Part shown: one piece after another, positions 9,801-22,000 of the stretch
How the letters are laid out: each line of letters opens with the position of its first letter
Numbering within the stretch: the first letter of the stretch is position 1
Assembly (NCBI GenBank): GCA_019649035.1
Contig: BMAT01007176.1
Span: forward strand, 49,678 to 76,505
Source: Elysia marginata
Taxonomy: Eukaryota; Mollusca; Gastropoda; Plakobranchidae
Direction: 5' to 3'
Length of the DNA: 26,828 nucleotides
Translations under genes and position numbers: made by a program
The notes under the pieces: generated by a model
What the model saw: the letters and a program-made list of their open reading frames with translations, nothing else
Told to the model about the DNA's origin: nothing
The model's database searches: none

Positions 9801-12800
9801 TGGCAGGACTGCCCTCAATTAGCCGTGATATCTAAATAAAAAAAAAATAGATGGTAAGAAGTTTGTGTAAACAAAATTTCAATTTAACTTGGAAAAAAAG
9901 CATATTAGATTAAAACTTATTTAAAAGAAAAGATGTGATAGTAATACAGCCAAAAATTGTCTTTTTCAGACACATTATAAGTATGTACAGTGCTTGTTAT
10001 TAGCTTTTTTACCAACATAATAAGACAAAATCTTCATAAAATCTCAAATTATTTGATTTCCATGTACCGTACTTCAATATAATTTCAGTAAACCTGAAGT
10101 ATTTGAAACTCAAAACAAAATACAAAGTCTTTGAAAATAGCTTCTGTAACTAAGTGTAAAAGACATAACCTGCCCATAACTATTGTATTATCCCCTAAAG
10201 TTTGTATAAGCCATCATAATCTCAACTACAAACACCTTTCTCTCTTCAACCAGTGCTATTTATTTTTTTATTCTGATCCTAGTAAAGGAACATATCATCA
10301 CAACCAACCTCTAGTTACGCATCTTTTCCTTCCTCCATTACTGTCATTACTTTTACAAGAAGAATTTTCACTCATTTCAACCACAACTACTGCTACGACA
10401 ACCACCAATAATGCAATAATTTTTATAACAATCACTGTTACAGCAATGTTCAGGTACCACAATCATAACCAATAAAGTGAAACCTGCTTTAACAAGCATC
10501 ACAATACCAACAACTACTACTCTGGCTGCTCAGATTTTAACCTACTTTAATACTTGGGCAGTATTTTTTGAGAAGTATGTTAATTTCAATAACCATTCTA
10601 TGCATCTAAAACTGTGACAGATTTTTACAAAAGAATCATGCACACATACTCTTCATTTTGCAAAAGTTCAATGACATAGTTAGCAAATTACTTCTATTTT
10701 TGAGGTAACAATTAAGACATATGCAACTCGGGGCACTTACCCTGAACCAGATGCCGCCATCATGCTTAAGATCCACACCCAGGTCTCGACTCTCCGCTTG
10801 ACGGCAAAGGTGCACCACTCTGAGCTCCAGATCTGCAGAACCTGCAGCATTATCCAGAACGGCATTAGTCTTCTCCAGCAAAGAGGTGAGGTCAGAGGGT
10901 GAAACTATGCTGGTCAAAGAGGGATCTGTGTAGGTTAGAGTTGTGCTTGCCCCTGCATCACCTTCTAAAGGAGGGGAAATTTTCAGAGCGTTCGATCTGA
11001 AACACCACTTTCTTCTGCTAGTCAAACACGGCACACCCTCACTATCTGCTTCTTCACTTGACACAGATTCTTTACCACGGTTTTGCAAATTACTACTTTG
11101 GTCCGTAACATCACTGGTTTTGTCAACACCAACCTCTGAAACTAATTCATTTGAGCTAACATTGTCTTGTTCACAAGTATTATCTGTAATATGTTGAGAA
11201 TGTGAAACAGGAATTTCTTGAACACAATTGAATTTTTCTTCTTCTATAACGACTGGTACCTCCGTAGCATTGGAAGAGTCTTTGGTCTCCAGCAGAGTGT
11301 ATGCCCTTTCATCACCATGTGAAATTTTTTCGTTTGACGATAGAAGGGAAGACGAATCCTTGCCAGTGGTCTGGGGAAGTGAAACATCAAGTTCAGGGAG
11401 AGGCTGCACATTTAAAGGTGGTAGTGATGTGGTGGGAAGGGGTGGGGGAAGGTCCTCATGGGTATCACAGACTTCAATAACAGGAATGGTTTGATGATCA
11501 TTTGACTCTAAAACTAATGCAGGCTTATCCTGCCCTTCTCCTACATGGCTTTGATCTTCAAGTGGACCTGAAGGAGGTGATGAAAGCATTGCACTGTTCA
11601 CTGATCTAAGCGCAAATTCAGTCTCAGCCAGTTCTCCAGGTGGAGACATAGCATCATCAGTGGCCCCCTCTTGAAACTCTTCATCAGCTGGCATGCCAGA
11701 GTCCTCACTGAGCATATCATCTGGGCTACGTGAGTTTGCCATGCGGTGAGATTCACCCTCTGAAACACTCCCACTAGTTGAATTTAAAGGCTCCATAGAA
11801 TAAGAGGTACTAACCATCTCTGTGGAAGGTGATCTAGAGCTGGCCATCTGGAACTCACTTGATGGAGTTTCAAAGCTCACCAAGTCAGTATTGTCCACAA
11901 CTGCCTGGCTGTTGTCACCTTGTTTGAAAGCCTGAGAGATTGCAGGTGCATCGGCGCTATTTGGCGCTACTTGGTGGTAAGCTGAGCTAGAAAACCCCTC
12001 TGGTACAACAGGTACGCCGCCTTGATCAAACAAATCTTGCTCACTGACCAACATAACTGGATTCCTCAAAATAAGAGGGGGAGGGGGTGCCCCAGGCAGT
12101 GGAGGAGGTTCTTCTTCTTCCTCACCTGCGTCTGGTTGAACATTTTCTGGCTTGTTATTTACTGTTGGTTCACTTGTTACTTTAGCTAGGACGCCCTCCA
12201 CTATTTTCTGAGCATGCTCTCTGTACACACCATCATCATTGTCGCCATTAGTCAAATAAGCAGGGTAAGATTGAGATGTTTCAGTATTTTGCTGAACACA
12301 AACTTCGTCAACCACATCCTCTTGGTTTCTTTCATTAGCATGATTTACATCAACCGCTATCTCTTTGGATAAATTATCTGCAACTATATTGTCACCAGTG
12401 TTACTACTTAGCACATCTGACAAATTTTCTGTGGATTTGTTGTTATTTGTACCTTTGAAATCCTTCTCTAAATACTCTGATATTTGCATTGCTATAATAT
12501 TATCACCTGTCTTATAAGGATCACACAACAGAGCTCCAGTGTCTACGTTTTGTTTCTGTTTCGAGCGCGAATTCTCAGATATACTGTTATAAATGTCTGA
12601 TGCAACAATATTGTTTTCAATATCTTTCTCGGACACAGATGCTAACATATTATGCACATCGCAATCTTGCTTCTTTTTGTTGAATCTGTCTTCGTTCATT
12701 GCTTCTGAAACTTGTGCTGCTACTAAATTGTCTTTCATACCGTCGTCGCTATGGTTTGATAGTATTCTATGTATTCTAACACTTTGTTTTTCTTTAGGGA

Positions 12801-15800
12801 TTGTGATGTTCATTGTGCTCTCAGAAATCTGCGTTGAAACACTACTCTCAGCATCATTCTTGCTTGAACTTCCCAATAAATATGTTACGTTGGTAGCCTG
12901 CTTCAGCTCAAGCTGTTGTTTGGGGGTATCAGACACCTGCAGTGGACTATTACCACCATCAGTAGACTGGTCTTTAGAAACTGAACTGGCATGAACACAA
13001 AAGGCTTCATCTTTTGGTATGTCGATTGCAGTATCATTTAGCTTAGCATCCGTAGGCTTAAGGGTTTCTTCCACTGGCTTTGATCGAGGCTTTGCTACAG
13101 GGGCTTTCCTAAGACTCTGATCTGTTTTGTCTGTATGTGCTTGTGAACCAGAGCTTGGGGAGCGGGGACTGTCCATTCTCACAGGTGCCCACAGGAGAAG
13201 ATCAACCGGGTCTGACTCAGAGTGTACAATGGGGGCATCCACGAGGAGATCATCAAACATTTTCATAGTGTTCTCAAGATGCTCTTCGCTGACTTGAGAG
13301 GTCAGAGAAGGGGTGGAAGAGTGGTGGGCAGAGGCAGGTGAAGTGATTGATGTGCTGCTGTGAGAGGAGGTTTGTTGGTGATGTGACTGTGAAGGGGGTG
13401 AGGGCTTTTGAGAACTCTTGATTGGTGATTCAGCTTCATGCAAAGTGACAGAGGAATAATTAAAAGTACCTGTTTGGTCTTTTGTTCTTGGTGAGGTACT
13501 ACTATACTTATCACCAATGAATGCTGACTTCCTTTCCCTCGGCGAAGTGACTTGCCTGGGCGAAAATGCCAAAGCAGGTGACAGTGGAGAGTCTGTAGAA
13601 GACGCACGCCTTGGTGAGAGAGCTGAATTGAGCCTAGTCGGGCTCATAACAGTTTTAACTTTGCTGTCTGGGCTGATATTGTCACGTGGCGATGTTTCTG
13701 GAATACTTATTTCTGTTGGTCGCCTGGCTGTGGTCAAAGTACGAGCGTTTGGCTTTGGTGCTGCACTGAACTGCTGTGTAAGAGACAGAGGTTTTGTGAT
13801 GAGGCCACTCCCAGTACTCTTCCTACGTTCTGAAATAGGTTTTAAAGAAGTGTTTATAGAACCTGTACTTGAGTCTTGCTGGCCGAATCCTCCGACAGAG
13901 ATCCTTCGTCCTACACCCTCTGGAGATGCTGGCCCAGCTTCTTCTGTTTTTGCATCAAACATTTTAGCTTTAGAGGAGACAAATGCACGAGACTTCTCAA
14001 GGATTTTAGATGGCTTTGAAGACCTTGTAATAGCTTGCAAACGTTCATAACCGGAACTTATCTTAGGACCGGGTTTTGATTTTGACACATCTTCAGATTC
14101 CTCAAAGCTGTCAGATTTTGTAGATGAAGAGGAGCTTAGGCGTGGTTTAGGTGCAACAGGAGGGGGTGTCTTTTGAGCTGGAGAATTGGAGGGCTCTTTG
14201 GCATCGACTTTTGGAAGCTGGGCATTAACTTTTGCGGAAACTAACGGCGTGATGGTCTCTTGAACTTCTGTTTGGCTATGGTAAGCATCGTTTTCCCCAA
14301 ACTCCTGACGTTTTTCTGAACCGCTTTCTGCAGATGCTTGCTCCTCTAGCAAAAGAGATGCAGAGTCATCTTTTGTCTTAGGTGGAAAGTCAACATGGTC
14401 TTTGGAAGAAGTCGCAGCCGCTGGCCTTGAAACTTGCTCGGAACTCTTGATGGGGGTCGAGGTGGGATCAACGTTCAAATTAGACTTAGGTTTCTGTATT
14501 TCTACATCTGTAGTTGAAGACTTTTGTTCAAACATATCCCTGTTATTTTTAAAAGATGTGACCCCGCTGGCGTATCTAGAGCTGGCTGAGGTCAGGGATC
14601 TTCTCGCATCAGACTGGGAAGATGTTTTGTCAACTACACTCACTCGTTGTGTGGGTCTAAGAACATCTTCCCCTTCACATGAAGCTGATATGGTTTTCTC
14701 TTTAGGAGATTCTGCTTTCTCAACAGTGACGGGAAGGTTTGGTGAGCGAGGGGCAAGAGCTTTGGTCATAGGATGAGCCGGTCGCGGTGTCGGTGTGGGC
14801 TTGATGGCAATTACCAATGGAGCAGCTGGCTGTTTACTACTGCAGTTGGCTGCATTCGATGAAATCTCTACTCGGGCAGTGAGCGGTGGCTGAGCTAGAG
14901 ATGTATCGTCGGATTCCGAAGAAGAAGCAGCAACAGACAAACCCTTGGCCTCTGCTGCTGAGCTTTGGTCGTTGCTGCTAGATACATGCTCCACCTTATT
15001 TCCAGACAACACAAACGTGTGGGTTGAGGCTTGAGCAGTAGGCGCCACAATGATATCTGACACCTGGGACGAATGCCCTCCATCGACATTGTTGTCAACT
15101 TCTGAGCCGTCTGGAGGCGCTGGAAAGGAAAGAAAAAAGGCGTGGTAAACACAGAGGAGTACAAATCAGGTATCAGGTCTTTAATTTAAAAAAAAACAGT
15201 CAAGAGTAGGGGCATTTTTTATCTTTTTCATCATCCATTTTTACATGCACAAAAAGAGATGCAAGTTTTTTAGCTAAAGTTTAGACACTAAATTTAGTCT
15301 TTGTTTTACATTTGCATGGCTTTATGGAAAAAAAAACTAACCCAAATGAATTAGACTTTTTCACAAGATAAATATAATCCGTCTGTTTTTGTTTTTTTTC
15401 AGTTTAAATTAGCAAATGCAAAGTCGTACACAACAAAAAAGATACGATCCTGCTGCTTTTCGTATAGAAATACATAACTACATACAGTATACATTTGGAA
15501 ATGATTATGTTAGTCACAAGATCAAATTAAGATTGATCCTTAAGGTATTGCTAAAAATCTGATACGTTTTACCAGAATAAGAATTCACCAAATATTACAG
15601 AAATACTAACTCTTGTCTTATCAACATAATAGATACAAGTCAAGAAATTTAAAAAGGAATAGAAAAGAGGAAATGGATACAGAATGCAAACAATGCGTTG
15701 TGAAAACAGAAATCAAACCATCTCATACTTTTTGAAAGATCATTTATAATGCCTGGTCGGGGATCTATTTACAGAATTCTCTTAGGCCAAGGAATGACAC

Positions 15801-18800
15801 AGTAGCAAGAAGACAGACAGATAAATAAAAACAGATTAAATAGTGGCGCCTAAGACACGCAATGCTATAACATGCCCTGAAAATGACAAGTCTAAAACTC
15901 TATTTTTTTTCGGTGAAACTGAGTTACACAGATGCTAATTCTATGTTTTAATTTACATTGTGTACAAAAATTGAGGCGATCCGACTTATGTTTTCGTGAT
16001 TTCTACCGATGATAAATGGAATCATTTTTATCAACAAAAATGTGTGAGCTTCGGAATCAATCTTCTTTGTCGAAAGGAAATAAGAGCTTTTCATTTTCAG
16101 AGCACGATAAATATCTAAACAAATCACATATGATTTTTCAATAAAAAAACATAAAAAAATGCTGGCTAGCAACCTATGAAGATCTGTATCTCCAACGGAG
16201 GCTGCTCTTGGTTAGGTTGAGAGATGAGCAAACTGAGAGAGCTCATGATGGCGGTCTTAGTATACTCCTCGGATTAAGGCATCCTCATGGGGACGCTGAC
16301 CTTGCCAAGTCTACATTTATACTTCACATGGCTCACAAAGGTGAAGAGTATTCCACTATCGGAATAACCACTTGATAAATATTGTAGTCCTAAAAAACTT
16401 GACAAATATCTTGGATTTTCTCAAATAGGCCCAATGTAGTAGGAGTACTCAAAATTAAAAGATCACAAAGGGCTATGGAATTGAATTAGGAAAATCTCCT
16501 TTTAAGGCTGAAGATAAAGCAAGTGTTTATATACCGAGCATAATTATTTTTCTCGTATGCCGCGACTTATTATTAAAGTAGAGCACTGGTAGGTTTGGAT
16601 TATATCTCATTTGAAAATACATGCCTACTAATCCTAATGGGTCTCAAAGTCATCATATTTTGAAACTAAAAACAAAATAGAACATTAAGTGCTACTTTGA
16701 TTTTTAATCAGAAACTCTCACTAATACTCAATTTAAAAACATTGTCGGCGCTGCAACGCAATAATGAAATCCTAAACGAGTGCAAAATTTTCAGCTTTTG
16801 GTGTCACAAAGATTTGCAGCTTCACACCATTCAAATCTCTGTGTTTAAATTTAAACATCCTGTTACTTTCTCTAAGTATGAATTCCTTCTATATTAAATG
16901 GCAACAATCCCAAGAAATAATGGCTGAAAATAGCTTGGTATATATAGCTATTGTGTTGCTGACAGAGGCAATCTCCTTTCACGAACGCCAAGCAGGGGCC
17001 GAAACAATAGCACCTTCAGCCTTTGACATAATCAGGTAGCGTTTTGTGTTCGGGAATTAGTCACAGTATAACGATTGGGCTAGGCTAATAATCGTATTAG
17101 TTATTGGCAACATGATCGCGTGAAAGCTCCGAGGATGAACGTATTTAAAAGTGTTTCAGAAAACAAGCGAATGGGAGAAAGCTTATCTGCTAAATTACTG
17201 AACATACACGGTATGCCACCAACACAACCGCGGTAGAAACACAAAATCTGATGTTAACTATCAGTTTGAAAACTGTAGCAGACATGTTTGAATCACAAAG
17301 TTCTAGAAATGCTTAAAGATTGTGACATTAACATAAGATTTGGGCGTTAAATCGATAAAGCTTATTTTTAAGAGCTTATTTTTTACCACATCTTCCTTAA
17401 GCTGGAACTTTAAAAATCGAATAAGTCCTGCAAAACAGTTACTTGTTACCTTGAATAAGCATCCTCATATATCAGGACCACGATTTCCTAAAACTGGTTT
17501 TTCTAGCGTAAATCACGCATGTACTAGTAATCTAGAAAGAATCGCACCACACAACACCGTTGTCAATATTGAGAAAGCGATCACCAAAACCTCTGCGATA
17601 TTTTCAAACAATGCAATATAAATGGGAGAAATTTTGCTACCCGCCAGATCGTTCATATTTTGTCACACCGTATTCGTAGATTAATTTGTTGTGTGAAAGA
17701 ATAGTTAGAATAGTCTTTGCTTCCAAATAAGGCTAGTTAGTCGAGAAAGTCCAGACCTCCATTGTCTTAGTGGCTCTCGCGGAGCAAGACATGTGCAAGA
17801 CGGCGCGGCCTACACTTCGCACTCCTCAAGTAGGCGTCATAACCGGAAACTGGAGATGTTGTCTCGAAATTAAAATACAATTATGTACAAATTATCAAGA
17901 CTAAATGTCAAGTATCCATTTTTTTGGCTAAAACGTTTCTTGCTCGTTTGGCACCGCCTTCTCCCTGCTTGCTATATGACAAATCTGACAAGTGGGCCTA
18001 ATTTTTAAAAAGTTACGAGTTATAACTATGCACCGACTATTTTCAACGTGGGAATAAAAATAATTTGGATCGGTGAGATGGTCAAAGAGACTGAAAGCGA
18101 ATAGACGAAAAACAGCTATTGACCTTTATCTGACTAAGGTCTAGTTAGATTGAGAGACCAATTTAACTGCAATTAGAAACGAATTAGATGATTTCTTTTT
18201 GTTACTCAAATATGTATATTGGGAAGTGCTATATCTGATATAAGAACCCGAAGAGGACTGAACAATGTGAGCATGTTTCGTGTCATTGTTCACCACACAT
18301 GTACTTATTGCTTCCCTTTCTTTTACACCCACAATCGGACATAACTAGGTCTAAATCAATACTACCGGCTAAGGTCCCTTGCACAAGTGTGCACATTTTT
18401 AGCCAGATTAACATGCCCGTCGCCAGTTAAATCCCTCATTACCAGATGGTGTGTGTGTGTGTTTTCCTGACTTGCCCCTCCTCCACAAATTTCAACTGAC
18501 TCAATTTAAAGGGTATTGAGGTACATGTGAAGGGTTGTCAGATTGCGAGATTTATCGGGCATGAATGCAGAAGTTAGATTTTGAAAGTATCAGTTAAAAT
18601 TACGCTGTAAAAAAATATTTCATATTCTACAAGTAACATTTTCATGAAAAGTTAAGTGTCTTGCGTTTCTGCGTCACAGTAGCGAAGAGCTGTGGAGCTC
18701 TCTCAAGTGACATGACACAGGTTTGTTCAAAATTCTTTTAGTTATGTATAAAAAAATACCACAAAACCCGACTCATTTGTGAATCAAGGCTTCACTATGT

Positions 18801-19043
18801 TTTTGATAGCAGGATTTAACTGATCTAAATATAAATGTTCACAACACACACAAAAGCAACGAATAAACCGATACATAATGAATGTAAGAGAGAGAGATAA
18901 AGGAAGGTGAGAGAACGTTCGAGAGAAGAAAAAAAAATACAGAGAGTTTTATAGAAAGAAAGAATTCTATCGAAAAGTACAATGGCAGTAGATATATGAG
19001 AAAGAGAGAGGTAGAGGGAGACAGAGAGAGAGAGCGCGCGAGC

Positions 19044-19089
<46 letters not shown>

Positions 19090-22000
19090 TTTGTAAACTA
19101 AAAAGTATGCCCAAAATTATATTTATAAAGTGTCGCCTTGTAAAATACTTAGTATGAAAATATCTTAAAACTGGTTCTGCTCAAGATAAAAATTTTTAAT
19201 GACACTTGAAATCGGATCTGTCCTACTTTGGTCATGAGTTACAAAGTAAGTCCGTATAGAGAAAGTATCATGGACACAAACTAACAGAGTGGTTTAAAAG
19301 CATTTATGGTGCGTTCTTCGGCTGAATTTAAAGAAAAGATTAGGTCATAGCTTTTTCTGTACAAGGATATTTACGAACGCCCGCAAAAAACCTAACGTGA
19401 CAGCAGGCATGACAAAAAGTCACCGCTGTTCTGCGTCACTCTAGTGCCCTACCTGTACTCGAGCCGCCAGTGTCCGGCCTGGCCGAGTGGACCACTAGCT
19501 TGACCAGGCCCCTGGGCAGGAGCCTGATAATCTGCTGTACCCTGACTTCGTTCTGACCAGTCACCTCAGTGGAGTTGATGGAGGTTACAAAGTCCCCAAC
19601 CCTAGTGAACAGAAAAAAGACCATTGAACGAAATTGGTTATGCACGTAGACATCACTATAAATATGAACATTTTAAAAAAAGCAAAACAAGGAGAGGGGC
19701 CTTAAATAAACCTCTCTCCTAATTTTTTTTCGACCAGTGTTACCAAATTAAAATGACTCTACCTCTCTGTCTTTCTGTACCTCAAAGCCCGTGAAGAATA
19801 CGGTTCCTAACGCATCAAAATGTACTTTGTTCAGTTAAAGCCGCTTATACAAACAAGAGTTGTTAAAAGGTGCTCAGTTAATAAGGGCACTATTATTCAT
19901 TATTCCGTGGACTCTGACATTACATCTTTGATTGAAATGGATAGTAGGAAGGTAGTATTTGAAGAACAATTTTGCTACTATTTTCGAAGGTCTTATACCG
20001 GTTTTGAATATTCAACAATTATAAAATATTAATGATGAGGCAAACCAAACTAAAAAAAAAGCGAACACATCGGCTAGTTATTTAAAAACTATCGATCTCC
20101 AATAATGTTTCTCATCCACTCCCACTGAAAAGTTTTATGACGGAGAAACTATCTCACAAAAAATGTGACGCACTAAATGGAGCTTCACCAATAAGAATAT
20201 GGACACGGCGAGTCCTACACACACGCACGCACTTAAAATGAACAGTATTAAAACTTTTATTTACCTGATATGGCCGTCCTTCTCGATGGGACCACCTTTC
20301 TGAATATCGATGACCTTGACTTTGCCTTCGGACGTCACTTTGACCTTCAGACCAAGTCCTAGTATGCCCTTGAGCACATCGACCTGGAAAGGTGAGCCAT
20401 CCTCCTGCCGCGAGTGGGGCAGGTTGGCCCGAGGGGAACGTGTCCCAGAGAACATGCCGCCCGAGAACGCGCGACTCCCTGTGGAAATCCGGCGAGTAGC
20501 TACGCCCGTGCCACCTAGCGGTGTGATAGATGACAGTGGACGTAGGGATGTGTTCAGTCTGGGCTCTGTGCTAAATGATTTACGAATCTCGTCAATCTTT
20601 GAAAGGGGCGCCCTACCCGAGGAAGACGACGATACTTCAATCATACTCCTTGGTCGTGCGGAGGAGACGAAGGTCTTAGAAGCAGCTGCGGCGGCATCTT
20701 CTTGAGCCTGAAAGCTTTCGATTTTTGCTCGGAAGTCGGATGTCCTTGATGTCTTCGGTCTTAAAACGACTTGTTCGTTTTGATTTGTTATGTTTTCTGG
20801 CTTCTCGAATTTACTGACAACACTCTGAACATCTGCAGATTCTTTGACCTTTGGCTTTAAAGCCGTTGGCAATTGACGCGCGACTTGTTCCTTCCCAGTG
20901 TTTTCAAAAGTGCGTACAGCGGAGAGGAAACCTTGTGATTTTTTGTTTTCTGTGGGTGACGCAACGCTGTCCTGCACTAAAACAGAGTTGACGTCGCCCG
21001 AAGGTTGTTTGGCGGCACATTGCACCGAGACGACAGAGCTGGCACGGACGATTTCCTCACCATCTACTACCAGCCCGTTCTGTGAGGATTTGACGTCTTC
21101 CACAGAGCCGATATCAGCATTGCCATGTGTTAGCTCAATGACAGACTCGGCATTAACAAGCTGATGATCACTTACGTCATGATGTCTCGGTTTTTCCGCA
21201 ACATCATTTTCATTGACCCCATCGGCTTTTTCACCAGTATCGAGTTTATTCTCCTTTCGTCTCACAGTATCCAAAACACCGTCGATGATATGTTGCTGGT
21301 TGATTTTGCGGGTGGCGGGAATAACATGTTCCTCCTCTGCTAAATTTCTATCTGTTGCATCTGCTGTGTCCAAAACAGGTGGAGTAGCTAGTTTGGCCAT
21401 TGCAGCCGTTATGGAAACTAGTTCCTCTCGATCTTTTTCATCTACAGCACGACTTTCCGATTTCTGTACTTCTTGCAACGAAACAGGCACACAATATGCC
21501 TTGCCTTGGTGATCTCTTGTGACACACATAGGCTGTATCATATCATCATCTGATCCTGTAGCAGCCATGCCTATTGTATGCACGGTTGATGCGTTTTCTG
21601 GAGGGGCAATCTTGTCTCTCTTAAAATGGGCTACAACATCCTGCAGAGAAATCTTATCTTTGGACTCGTCAGTGTTGCCAGTCCATTTGTTAAGCGCGTG
21701 AAGCACTGACTCTTTTTGTGCACGATCTAATTTGGTTGGCACAATTTCTTCTTCCACCTGTGGCTCCTGTGCAATTGCTTCTTCAGCACGTGGGGTATTT
21801 TGTGGCTCTGGAGTAAGACGAACAGTTTCCAAGACACCTGCAAGCTTCTTGGCAATTTCCTCATCTTTTTGGATGAAAGAACCGGGAGCGTTAACCGAGT
21901 CTTGATCTTTTTTAACAACAAAAACCTTTCCTTGGGCGTTTTTGAGGGCTGTCATTGGCTGAATAAATTCCTCATCTTGTGCATCATTTCCTTGCGTGAC

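Noticed and set aside
13517-14050. 177-codon plus-strand frame and other long plus-strand frames (11228-11494, 12593-12994, 14402-14776, 20310-20705, 21213-21512)
   Set aside because: All lie opposite the two giant PDZ-gene exons and have no domain of their own; they are antisense shadows.
16170-16250. Possible alternative first exon on the minus strand (short Met frame MSSLSLLISQPNQEQ)
   Set aside because: It ends in a stop after about 25 codons with no way to join the frame of exon 15119 convincingly; no supporting signal.
17340-17621. 93-codon plus-strand frame inside the large intron
   Set aside because: No similarity to anything recognised and no splice or promoter context; likely chance.
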